Below, piece after piece: positions 1 to 6,335 of a stretch of 6,335 nt of DNA. Location: contig JAUVDD010000100.1 in the NCBI GenBank assembly GCA_030595525.1, forward strand, positions 1 to 6,335. The letters run 5' to 3'. Made by a program: the position numbers and the translations under genes. Position 1 is the first letter of the stretch. Every line of letters starts with the position of its first letter. The DNA is from Puniceicoccales bacterium (lineage in GTDB: Bacteria > Verrucomicrobiota > Verrucomicrobiia > Opitutales > Oceanipulchritudinaceae). The notes under the pieces are model-generated. The model did not search any database, was not told the origin of the DNA, and saw only the letters and a list, made by a program, of their open reading frames with translations.

Positions 1-662
1 CGAGCGGGCGCACTGCACAGTCTTCCCAGGTTGCCCAAACTGGACTTATCCGGTCGGCCAAGTATTTGGCCACCGGGACGGTAACACGAGTAACGGAATC
101 CAAGCAGGGCAGCGATGCTGGAATCAGCATCAAGGGCTTTCGGATTGGGGGTGGCGGTAGTGAGTCGGAAATGGAACTCGTTGTCAAATTGATCGATTCA
201 ACCACCAGCACCATCGTTGCCAGCGAAAGAATTCTTGGCAAGGCGGGTGGCAGTAAGCTGAAACTCGGCTACTCCGATCATCGGTTCAGCGGTGACGTTG
301 GTGGATTTTCCAAGACACCCTTGGGCGAGGCAGCACAGGATGCCATATCCACGGCTGTGGAATGGATTGCTCTCGAGATGGAGGACTACGACATCACGGC
401 TAACATCGTCATGGTCAAGAGCCCGCAGATGATTGTCATCAATCGCGGGGAGAATTACGGTGTCCAGTCCGGAGACCTCTTCATGGTACGCGAAGCTGGG
501 GAAACCCTGACGGATCCGGAAACCGGAGAAGTCCTGGATGTCTTTGAAGGAGCAGTGACCGGCAAGATCAAGGTCAACCGGGTTGCTGAGAAGGTTGCTT
601 ATGCCGAGATCGTCGATGGGATCGTCCCGGTTCGCGGGGATGCGGTCGTCTATGAGCGTTAA
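1..662 (+). CDS. CsgG-family envelope protein with FlgT-C-like C-terminal domain, 5' end outside window
   Basis: The reading frame is open from the first complete codon (base 3) to TAA at 660-662, giving 219 visible residues. A TTG at base 66 is only an internal Leu: the frame upstream (ending RSAKYLATGTVT) already belongs to the CsgG fold, so the true start lies left of the window. Visible residues 1-124 match the second half of a CsgG domain: a 'YLATGTVTRV' strand, a Gly-rich loop, a 'VVKLIDSTTSTIVAS' strand like the CsgG 'VNLRVVNVSTGEIL' segment, and a 'PLGEAAQDAI' helix. Residues about 130-219 resemble the FlgT C-terminal domain, with 'VINRGENYGVQSGDLFMV' followed by 'DPETGEVLDV'. CsgG proteins form outer-membrane secretion pores in curli systems, but many homologues outside curli operons have unknown cargo. 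The next gene, also CsgG-like, begins 27 nt downstream, so the pair is probably co-transcribed. The family call is firm; a pore function is inference. Confidence 0.85.
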   Translation, partial: SGRTAQSSQVAQTGLIRSAKYLATGTVTRVTESKQGSDAGISIKGFRIGGGGSESEMELVVKLIDSTTSTIVASERILGKAGGSKLKLGYSDHRFSGDVGGFSKTPLGEAAQDAISTAVEWIALEMEDYDITANIVMVKSPQMIVINRGENYGVQSGDLFMVREAGETLTDPETGEVLDVFEGAVTGKIKVNRVAEKVAYAEIVDGIVPVRGDAVVYER

Positions 663-678
663 TCCTCCATCGATAGCG

Positions 679-685
679 AAAGGGA
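679..685 (+). promoter_or_regulatory. Ribosome binding site of the CsgG-PEGA gene
   Basis: AAAGGGA lies 4 nt before the ATG at 690. It is a purine-rich, imperfect Shine-Dalgarno sequence at a slightly short distance. Together with the signal peptide that starts at this ATG, it supports 690 as the start. Confidence 0.5.
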
Positions 686-689
686 TGTC

Positions 690-1532
690 ATGAAAAAACA
701 ATTACTGTTTATCCTACCCTTGCTGGCGGGTTCCATCGCATATTCCGTGGATCGGCCGACCATCGGGGTTTCCGACTTTGGGACACGATACGACCGCTCG
801 CTACACCAGGTTGTCCCCAACATCATAACGGAGAACCTGATTAATTCGGGAAAATTCGATTTCTACGAGCGTGAGAAGCTGGGCAGCATTTTGCAGGAAC
901 AAGGATTCCAATCGTCCGGAATGGTGGATCCCGGAACTGCGGTTAACCTGGGAAAGCTCAGCGGGATTGATTACATCCTGACCGGGGAGATTGTCGACTT
1001 CGGCCGGGAGGTAAGGAACTTCTCGGGCTTTGGCGTCCGCACACAAACCGCTTTTTACCGGTTGGAAGTAACGGTACGCGTCCTTGAAACGCAGACCGGG
1101 CGGGTTGTTTTTTCAAAGACGGAAGCTGTTGATGAGCAGCAAAGTCAGGGCGTTGGCACACGTGTGGTTGATACGACCGTTGACGCCCGCCTTGGCAGAG
1201 TCGTGGCTAACCGGCTTTCGAGTGCCCTCTTGAAAAGTCCGTTTTCTCAAGTGGAAGGGAAGGAGCTTCAGCAGGTTGCCTCCATCACCATTTCTTCCGA
1301 ACCCACCAACACCTCCGTGGAGATTGACGGGGTTTTCTACGGCAATGCCGGCGGTAACTTTGAGATCACTGAAGGCCTGCACCAGATCCGCGTCAGCCTG
1401 CCGGGCTACGAAGTCTGGGACAAAAAGGTCATGGTCAAGAACGGGACCAGCTTCCATGTCCCACTGGTCCGGATATCCGACATCCGGATTGAGGTGGACA
1501 AGGACACGACCATTATCAAGGAGCCGAACTGA
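690..1532 (+). CDS. Secreted CsgG-like protein with C-terminal PEGA domain
   Basis: A complete gene of 280 residues, ATG to TGA. Residues 1-19 form a signal peptide (MKK n-region, hydrophobic LLFILPLLAG core, likely cleavage after AYS). There is no Cys at the cleavage region, so unlike E. coli CsgG it is not predicted to be a lipoprotein. Residues about 23-188 form a CsgG domain: 'RPTIGVSDF' strand, 'VVPNIITENLINSGKFDFYER' strand-helix region, the characteristic 'EKLGSILQEQGFQSSG' segment, 'LGKLSGIDYILTGEI', and the 'VRVLETQTGRVVFSK' strand. Residues 197-261 form a PEGA domain: 'SSEPTNTSVEIDG', then 'EGLHQIRVSLPGYE', then 'VMVKNGTSFHVPLV'. PEGA domains are small beta modules common in surface proteins. 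The tail (262-280) is charged. It follows another CsgG-family gene by 27 nt, suggesting one operon and perhaps a shared complex. Cargo and pore formation cannot be read from the sequence. Confidence 0.93.
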   Translation: MKKQLLFILPLLAGSIAYSVDRPTIGVSDFGTRYDRSLHQVVPNIITENLINSGKFDFYEREKLGSILQEQGFQSSGMVDPGTAVNLGKLSGIDYILTGEIVDFGREVRNFSGFGVRTQTAFYRLEVTVRVLETQTGRVVFSKTEAVDEQQSQGVGTRVVDTTVDARLGRVVANRLSSALLKSPFSQVEGKELQQVASITISSEPTNTSVEIDGVFYGNAGGNFEITEGLHQIRVSLPGYEVWDKKVMVKNGTSFHVPLVRISDIRIEVDKDTTIIKEPN

Positions 1533-1596
1533 CCCGTCCCCCGGATATTAGACGATTGCAAATTGATCGCGCAATGCGTTCCACAAAGAGAATTTC
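1533..1596. other. Convergent intergenic gap
   Basis: These 64 bases separate the stop of the CsgG-PEGA gene from the stop of the giant minus-strand gene. The only structure seen is a weak inverted repeat (ATTGC near 1555 with GCAAT near 1571; 5-bp arms, 11-nt loop) without a following T run on either strand. I see no convincing intrinsic terminator, so transcripts may end by another route or overlap at their 3' ends. Confidence 0.6.
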
Positions 1597-4500
1597 TCAA
1601 AGCGCATATACCCAGCCATTACCAGCTTGGATTGAAGTCTCTGTAACATACATCCATTTACTTAATCCAAAGCTCCAACCCCAGTTGGTTCCCGGCACCA
1701 TAACCAGAAGCAGGTCAGGGGCTTGTAGGGTGAGGTTCTGGACATATATCCAGGAACCATTCGGGTATACATTCTCCTCAGGGCAGTAAATCCATCCTTG
1801 GTTACTGTAGGAATAAAGCCATGGCGCCAAACTGACGTTGATCCAACCGAACCAATCTCCAGTGTCGATGTCACCAAGTTCATCCTCAATAAGGTGGCCG
1901 GTCCAAACGGGCGTATTGTCACCTGCCACAAGAACCGTGATAGTCTTCATATCATTGGTAGCACCTGCAACATCAAGCACACTGACGGTAGTTTCAATGA
2001 TTCCGTCCTGACTAAAATCAAAATAGGGTTGGACCAGAATGCTTAATTCGCCTTCGCCACCCTTAACATTAGGAGATGTGGGAGATACCAATAGGATTGC
2101 ATCGTCCTCTGCGACTGCTGTCAACGACAGTGGGCCTGAGCCAGTGTTGGATATCTGGATATGCTCAAGGCGGTTCGATGAAGACAACACGATCGTATCT
2201 CTTGAAATTGAAACTTCACCATCGCCCATTGTATCGCCGGCAGAGGTTGTCGAGGAATCGAGGGGTTGGCCATCAACGTCGTCATTGGCGCCATCCCCAT
2301 CCGTGTCGCGTTGCAGCGGATCGGTTTGGAAACCATCCATTCCCCCCGTGATCTCCTCCAAGTCATTTAGATTGTCACCATCAGTGTCGGCCAGTCGGGG
2401 ATTTGTCCTCAATTCGTACTCAATGGCGTTGGTGAGTTCATCCCCATCAGGATCACCATTCGAGGAATCTACATCAACTGAGAGCCCATGTAAGGCCTCC
2501 CAATCGTCGGGAAGGAAATCGCTGTCCCGGTCCGATATAGCGGGATCAACTATTAACTGTGATTCCGGTTGATTGAAGTCGAAGCTGACCGGCTCAACGC
2601 CATTTTCGAGCATATTGAGTTCAAGTCGGATATGTTCGTTTGCCAGATCTCCATTGTAGGAGAATCTCCATATAACGGTGGCACTGCCTCCCGCATTCAG
2701 GCTACCGCCTCCGACCGGAAGCTCATCTCCTGACACCATGGCAATGCTGGAGGAAGCAGAGTCGACGGTGAGCAGGGCCGTCAAGTTATTCATTGGGGAA
2801 GAACTCAAGTTGGTTACCTGTGCCTCAAGGGAAAAGATTTCTTCGGATTCGCTGATAGTGCTTAATCCGGTTGACTCGGATACCACAGACAGGATTTCCA
2901 ATCCCGCGACCGGGGCCATTGGCTGGTTGTTTGCCGCAATATCTGAACTAAAAATAGCACCTCGAAAGTTGTTTATGGTTACTATCTCCTTTGCAATCTG
3001 ACTGACAAGTGCATTGCGTTCCTGCTGGTAGGCAGGATCATCAATACCTGAATATTGAGCCAAATCAACCGCCATAAGAAATTCCCGCAGGCGAAGGATG
3101 AACCGGATCTGGGAGGCCTTGTATTCGCTGTCACGGAGAATCAAGTCACCGAGTGCACTTCCCAGGTTGCTGGAGGATCCGTTCGGTTGCAGGGCGTTGA
3201 TTTGTATCTTGAAAAGAGACAGGTTTTGACTGAGTGATGATAAAATCGATACATAACTATTTGGATCTGAATCATCTGCTGCCTGCAGGATTACCTCCTT
3301 GATCATGTCAGACTTAAGATTGTTTTGTAAGGATGTAAGGGTTGTTTTCAGTGAGGCAGTGTCATTGTAAAGCGCTGTGTACGAAGGGCCATTCCTGATG
3401 TATATCTCAGTGGCAGGAATTGCTGAAAGATTTGCCATACTTTGTGCCGGTGACAGTCCATAAGCTTGGTGAGTTCCTGTCCGGACCGATTCGGGAAGCG
3501 TATGAACCAGCAAAACCGTCGGGCCCACAACACTACCCGCATTACTGAGATACTTCCCTATCTGGGCAATTTTCTCTGCCACTTTCAACTGCTTGAGAGC
3601 ATTTCCAAATAATGCGAAAGCATCCTGGGAAGCGTCGAGCCCCTCACCGAGGCCCATCAGGATCTGGGAAGTTGCGATGACAGTTGAGGCATCATTCCCC
3701 ATTTCCCGAAGAGTTCCGACGACCTCATTACGGTCAGAAATATACAGATCAGGATCCACGGAATTCCATGACTGGGCAGTGTCGACGGCAAACTGCAGGT
3801 CATCCTTGGTATTGCCACAATAGGATCCGAGTAGCGTGCCATCCATTACGTAGGGTTTGGTTTCCTCTATCGCATAAGATATCACTTGCTTGATGACCGG
3901 TTTGGCCATGCCTTTACGAGTCTGGCTCATGACACCGGATAAAATCGCTTGTGCGGACGTATGAAAGACCTTTGCCACCAATGCCGCTGTCTCATTGTCC
4001 AATCCCGCTTCGACGGCGGCATTGCCAATCAACACCTTCATGGTTTTCAACATATCCTTAGCCATTCCAGCCTTTTCGCCTTTTCTGATAACCTTGTAGG
4101 TATCAAGGTTGGGGAAATAATTCTCAATCGGCATTTCCGATTTATCATAGAACGTAGTGGGAACTAATTTGCCTTCCCTTAGGTCATCCAACTGTTTTCT
4201 CCCTGTCTTAATGTCGTTTCGAGAGTAATCGGTAAGATCATCAAAGGCATCAGCAAAGAGCGTAGCCAAGCCGCCTAACATAAGCCCAGCTGCCTGGTCT
4301 GCGAAAATATAGCCATCCCTGACAACCCTTTCGGCCCAAAGCATTCGCTTCAGAGCCTCGATTTGAGCATCTGTAGTCGTGCCATTCTTCAAGGCAGTCA
4401 CCCACGGCAGGGCATCATCAATTTCAATTGAATAGTAGTTGTTCGGGCTTGCCAATGCCAGTGCCTCGATAATGTAAAGCTTGCTTATAAAAACGTCGGC

Positions 4501-5796
4501 TGGTGTGAGCTCCACGATCGTTTCAGGAATGGGAAATTCAGTACTCTGGGGCGTGGGTCGAACATTTCTCAATGTGGATGAAGGAAAGATTGTTTTTACA
4601 GTAAAGGCAGGATCCACGGGATCACGATTGGGATCTGTTTCATCCGTTTCAGCATTGGTCACTTCGATTGTGTAATAGGTCGGCCGGTACGCACCAGGTC
4701 CTGCACCGATGGCCCTGTCAAACAGGGTTATACTATCAAATGAAACACGGCTGTTGCTCTTTTTTGTCACATGTCTCGGAGAACCAATCTGAGTGCGCTC
4801 TCTGGTACGCAGAAATTCATTGTATTCCTGGGATGTTTCACCGTTCAGTTCATCTCTGACGAATCCGTCTTGCCGGTAAAGTGTGACAACTGCTTCGTCA
4901 ATTCCATCATCCACATCGGTCGGGAGCAGATTGACCAAGCGTGCTTCAATTCCGCCGTCCGGAATAGCTATGCTGTCGTTGACAATATCAAAGCTGTAGA
5001 GGACGCCATATGCCAGATCATCATGATCAACGAGCAGTTTCCAACCACCATAGGTTGTCCGTGCAATGTCGAAGGTATAGAAGTTATACCAGCGGTTATC
5101 CCAATTATTTGTCCAATCATAGTAAAATTCGGATGTCCAGTCATCGTACTCCTCAAGGGTGTTATGAAGATTCGCGATGTAATCGCGTGATGCCGTAAAG
5201 GGCTCATCCCAGTTGAGGTTGCCCAGGGAAGAAGTGGTTGCCGATATTCCCTTGTCTCCGAGGCCCCAGGTGATAGTGAACGACATGTGGTAGGAGTGTG
5301 TCCACGATGTTTCGAAATCTTCATTCCACCAGGGGAACGTATCATAGAATGCCAATTGCTTGAAGCCGCCGGACCCGGAAAAGGTGCCGGAGTAATGGTC
5401 ACGAAAACTGTAGCTTGATCCATATGAAAATTCCTCAGTGCGAACCCGCTTGAGTGTCAATTGCCCCCATGCCGTTTCATCGTATTGCTCCAGTAAATCC
5501 CAACGAATGTTCAAGTGACCAGTTCGGTACCCCTCGTGACTGCTGGTCGAGAACGAGGTGTTCGTGGAAAAGTTCAGCATCTCCGGCAGATAGAAGAAAT
5601 TGGTCATTTTGGTCCTGTTTAAGAAGGGAAATCCAATCCCGTCTTCAAGGGTTCCAAAGTGATAGTCGTAGATGTCTCGGGGGACGTCTGCATTTAATGA
5701 GGCGGGTTCCGCCAGCAGGAATGATAGTAATAGTACTGATCCTATCCGATAGGCATTCTTTTGTGATGGTCTCGAATTTCTTATAGTTGCTCTCAT
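1597..5796 (-). CDS. Giant secreted modular protein with Ig-like domains, TSP3 calcium repeats and a Trp/Tyr-rich C-terminal domain
   Basis: 1399 residues from ATG 5796-5794 to TGA 1599-1597. Residues 1-36 form a signal peptide: basic n-region, core IGSVLLLSFLLA, probable cleavage SLNA|DV. About 80-250 is beta-rich and very aromatic (Trp/Tyr clusters near 152-180 and 215-241). About 430-960 is mostly helical, with a possible coiled coil near 810-870 and no clear membrane span; I recognise no family here. About 979-1068 looks like an Ig-like/CARDB-type domain. Residues 1089-1180 carry Asp-rich TSP3-type calcium motifs (DPDGDELTN, DTDGDNLND, DTDGDGAND). About 1196-1293 is a second Ig-like domain ('HIQISNTGSGPLSLTAV'). 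Residues 1298-1399 are a Trp/Tyr-rich tail resembling C-terminal domains I recall from Verrucomicrobiota exported proteins. Only two Cys were seen (about 659 and 1338). A promoter sits directly upstream. Export is well supported; surface or matrix location is inference, and no enzymatic motif was found. Confidence 0.93.
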   Translation of the reverse strand: MRATIRNSRPSQKNAYRIGSVLLLSFLLAEPASLNADVPRDIYDYHFGTLEDGIGFPFLNRTKMTNFFYLPEMLNFSTNTSFSTSSHEGYRTGHLNIRWDLLEQYDETAWGQLTLKRVRTEEFSYGSSYSFRDHYSGTFSGSGGFKQLAFYDTFPWWNEDFETSWTHSYHMSFTITWGLGDKGISATTSSLGNLNWDEPFTASRDYIANLHNTLEEYDDWTSEFYYDWTNNWDNRWYNFYTFDIARTTYGGWKLLVDHDDLAYGVLYSFDIVNDSIAIPDGGIEARLVNLLPTDVDDGIDEAVVTLYRQDGFVRDELNGETSQEYNEFLRTRERTQIGSPRHVTKKSNSRVSFDSITLFDRAIGAGPGAYRPTYYTIEVTNAETDETDPNRDPVDPAFTVKTIFPSSTLRNVRPTPQSTEFPIPETIVELTPADVFISKLYIIEALALASPNNYYSIEIDDALPWVTALKNGTTTDAQIEALKRMLWAERVVRDGYIFADQAAGLMLGGLATLFADAFDDLTDYSRNDIKTGRKQLDDLREGKLVPTTFYDKSEMPIENYFPNLDTYKVIRKGEKAGMAKDMLKTMKVLIGNAAVEAGLDNETAALVAKVFHTSAQAILSGVMSQTRKGMAKPVIKQVISYAIEETKPYVMDGTLLGSYCGNTKDDLQFAVDTAQSWNSVDPDLYISDRNEVVGTLREMGNDASTVIATSQILMGLGEGLDASQDAFALFGNALKQLKVAEKIAQIGKYLSNAGSVVGPTVLLVHTLPESVRTGTHQAYGLSPAQSMANLSAIPATEIYIRNGPSYTALYNDTASLKTTLTSLQNNLKSDMIKEVILQAADDSDPNSYVSILSSLSQNLSLFKIQINALQPNGSSSNLGSALGDLILRDSEYKASQIRFILRLREFLMAVDLAQYSGIDDPAYQQERNALVSQIAKEIVTINNFRGAIFSSDIAANNQPMAPVAGLEILSVVSESTGLSTISESEEIFSLEAQVTNLSSSPMNNLTALLTVDSASSSIAMVSGDELPVGGGSLNAGGSATVIWRFSYNGDLANEHIRLELNMLENGVEPVSFDFNQPESQLIVDPAISDRDSDFLPDDWEALHGLSVDVDSSNGDPDGDELTNAIEYELRTNPRLADTDGDNLNDLEEITGGMDGFQTDPLQRDTDGDGANDDVDGQPLDSSTTSAGDTMGDGEVSISRDTIVLSSSNRLEHIQISNTGSGPLSLTAVAEDDAILLVSPTSPNVKGGEGELSILVQPYFDFSQDGIIETTVSVLDVAGATNDMKTITVLVAGDNTPVWTGHLIEDELGDIDTGDWFGWINVSLAPWLYSYSNQGWIYCPEENVYPNGSWIYVQNLTLQAPDLLLVMVPGTNWGWSFGLSKWMYVTETSIQAGNGWVYAL
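1600..1905 (-). other. Trp/Tyr-rich C-terminal domain of the giant protein (putative sorting or anchoring tail)
   Basis: This encodes residues 1298-1399. Short aromatic beta units recur: 'GDWFGWINV', 'APWLYSYSNQGWIYC', 'GSWIYVQN', 'TNWGWSFGLSKWMYV', and a final 'GWVYAL'. From memory, similar 'W.Y....GW.Y' tails end many exported proteins of Opitutae-type Verrucomicrobiota, always at the extreme C-terminus, which suggests a sorting or attachment role. That role is inference; the aromatic repeat pattern is directly visible. Confidence 0.6.
2257..2532 (-). repeat. TSP3-type calcium-binding repeats within the giant protein
   Basis: This encodes residues 1089-1180. Four Asp-rich loops follow one another: DRDSDFLPDDWE, DSSNGDPDGDELTNAIEYE, DTDGDNLNDLEEITGG and DTDGDGANDDVDG, with 'RTNP' and 'QTDP' linkers typical of bacterial TSP3 arrays. 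The alternating Asp residues at DxDxDG spacing are the calcium ligands in the thrombospondin type 3 family. Such arrays usually act as rigid, calcium-stabilised spacers between outer domains; here they separate the two Ig-like domains. Confidence 0.88.
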
Positions 5797-5808
5797 TAGC
5801 TGATTGAT

Positions 5809-5815
5809 TCCTCCC
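5809..5815 (-). promoter_or_regulatory. Ribosome binding site of the giant gene
   Basis: On the minus strand this reads GGGAGGA, a strong Shine-Dalgarno match. The GGAGG core ends 13 nt before the ATG at 5796, which is longer than usual, but no other in-frame start codon lies between. It supports the ATG rather than the TTG at 5826. Confidence 0.65.
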
Positions 5816-5826
5816 GGTAAGGACAA

Positions 5827-5855
5827 CTTATAGGAATGCTCTCTGGCTGCGTCAA
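5827..5855 (-). promoter_or_regulatory. Sigma-70-type promoter of the giant gene
   Basis: On the minus strand, TTGACG (5855-5850) and TATAAG (5832-5827) are separated by exactly 17 nt, each one base off the -35/-10 consensus. Transcription would begin near 5820, giving a leader of about 24 nt that contains the GGGAGGA site and leads to the ATG at 5796. The gene therefore probably has its own housekeeping-type promoter independent of the DUF2235 gene upstream. Confidence 0.75.
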
Positions 5856-5891
5856 ATACTTAGCCGGTCTGGCCCCGGGACATAACCTCCG

Positions 5892-5917
5892 CTAATCTAG
5901 GCCCTTAGGTGTATTAG
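5892..5917. promoter_or_regulatory. Imperfect inverted repeat upstream of the giant-gene promoter
   Basis: CTAAT (5892-5896) is matched by ATTAG (5913-5917), with a shorter nested CTA/TAG pair inside. It lies about 37 nt upstream of the -35 box and 37 nt after the DUF2235 stop. It could be a regulator site or a weak transcription-end hairpin, but the symmetry is short and may be chance. Confidence 0.2.
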
Positions 5918-5952
5918 TCTACCTGACTTAATAGAGGCAGCAGGGACTTTAT

Positions 5953-6335
5953 CTACGCCGAATCAGGCGGAGTTAATCCTTCATTACTCAGTGTTTGAGG
6001 TCGGTACGCTTCCTTGGCGTTCCATCGCATCCAAACACTGGGATCGACTGTCACGTTTACTGCTTGGTTATTCTTATAGTCTTTTGCGAATTTGCGATGA
6101 TACCTTCCGTCACCGGAATGGAATAATCTACAAAATATACTGTATACGCCCATTAAGAATTCCTTGAAGGAGTCTCTGGGATCTACTTCCAGATAATTAT
6201 CTGCAGGATCAATTTTCTCCAGCTTCAATCCAGCAGCTTGTGCCTTGTCCTGCATCCATTCTAAAGTGAGGTCCGCTAGAGGATCGATTCCATATCCTCC
6301 CCCAACATTTGCGTGAGCTCCAACAAACCAACGCT
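5953..6335 (-). CDS. DUF2235 (Tle1-like alpha/beta hydrolase) protein, C-terminal part; 5' end outside window
   Basis: The frame is open from the right window edge to TAG at 5955-5953, giving 126 visible residues; an internal Met at 6255 is not the start because conserved sequence continues upstream of it. The visible start, 'WFVGAHANVGGGYGIDPLADL', followed by 'TLEWM' and 'AAGLKL', matches the DUF2235 C-terminal signature (WFpGvHsdVGGGY...LadiaL.WM...A...Gl). Its His (visible residue 7) is the likely catalytic His of the Ser-Asp-His triad known from Tle1-type phospholipases. Further on, 'VDPSVWMRW' (about 96-104) and 'YRPQTL' (110-115) match the family's usual ending. The GxSxG nucleophile and Asp would lie outside the window. 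DUF2235 members include type VI secretion lipase effectors, but many are standalone proteins of unknown substrate, and no secretion genes are visible here. The gene ends 156 nt before the giant gene on the same strand. Confidence 0.82.
   Translation of the reverse strand, partial: RWFVGAHANVGGGYGIDPLADLTLEWMQDKAQAAGLKLEKIDPADNYLEVDPRDSFKEFLMGVYSIFCRLFHSGDGRYHRKFAKDYKNNQAVNVTVDPSVWMRWNAKEAYRPQTLSNEGLTPPDSA

Larger units (their letters stand above)
5797..5952. other. Intergenic region between the DUF2235 gene and the giant gene
   Basis: These 156 bases hold the promoter and ribosome binding site of the giant gene at the 5797-5855 end and a weak inverted repeat at 5892-5917. No clear terminator with a T run was found after the stop of the DUF2235 gene, and no small ORF with a convincing start was seen. 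Confidence 0.6.

Noticed and set aside
66..662. TTG at 66 as the start of the first CsgG-like gene
   Set aside because: Sequence upstream in the same frame is open to the window edge and continues the CsgG domain, and no ribosome binding site precedes the TTG.
198..701. 167-residue minus-strand open frame opposite the first CsgG-like gene
   Set aside because: It is antisense to a clearly homologous CsgG gene, has no signal of its own and spans into the next gene's start.
1..1532. A curli biogenesis operon
   Set aside because: No CsgA/CsgB amyloid repeats and no CsgE/CsgF-like genes are visible, and the second CsgG-like protein is not a lipoprotein and carries PEGA.
1553..1576. Hairpin ATTGC/GCAAT as an intrinsic terminator
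   Set aside because: Arms are only 5 bp with an 11-nt loop and no T run follows on either strand.
2039..2572. 177-residue plus-strand open frame
   Set aside because: It is the antisense of the TSP3 region. Its Ser/Pro-rich sequence is what complemented Asp codons produce, and it lacks a ribosome binding site or any family likeness.
4771..5423. Overlapping open frames on both strands (139 and 151 residues) within the giant gene
   Set aside because: Both are shadows of the continuous giant reading frame, without ribosome binding sites or recognisable domains.
1..5796. The giant protein as the exported substrate of the CsgG pair
   Set aside because: The genes are convergent with separate promoters and nothing in the giant protein resembles a CsgG substrate signal; proximity alone is not evidence.
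5797..5826. Ten-residue N-terminal extension of the giant protein from a TTG codon
   Set aside because: The TTG lies upstream of the predicted transcription start, has no ribosome binding site, and the strong GGGAGGA site falls inside the extension, pointing to the ATG at 5796.

Overview
The window looks like chromosome from a Gram-negative bacterium, most likely a Verrucomicrobiota member of the Opitutae/Puniceicoccales type. That placement rests mainly on the Trp/Tyr-rich C-terminal domain of the giant protein, which resembles tails I associate with secreted proteins of that group. The CsgG-type proteins, PEGA domain, Ca-binding thrombospondin type 3 (TSP3) repeats and cleavable signal peptides fit but do not prove it.

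Layout: (1) Bases 1-1532, plus strand, hold two consecutive CsgG-family genes 27 nt apart, probably one operon. The first is cut by the window edge and ends in a FlgT-C-like domain. The second is complete, secreted, and is a CsgG-PEGA fusion. (2) Bases 1533-1596 are a short convergent gap without a clear terminator. (3) Bases 1597-5796, minus strand, encode one 1399-residue secreted modular protein. In order it has a signal peptide, an aromatic-rich beta region, a long helical region of unknown family, an Ig-like domain, TSP3-type repeats, a second Ig-like domain and a Trp/Tyr-rich C-terminal domain. (4) Bases 5797-5952 are intergenic and carry a near-consensus sigma-70-type promoter for the giant gene, which also fixes its start at the ATG. 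(5) Bases 5953-6335, minus strand, are the C-terminal end of a DUF2235 (Tle1-like alpha/beta hydrolase) protein whose start lies beyond the right edge.

The two CsgG-like proteins probably act together at the cell envelope. The giant protein is probably exported and surface-associated or released. It is convergent to the CsgG pair and has its own promoter, so nothing here shows that they work together. No RNA genes, CRISPR arrays, insertion sequences or attachment sites were recognised. The most novel item is the 1399-residue protein, whose first ~970 residues match no family I recognise.
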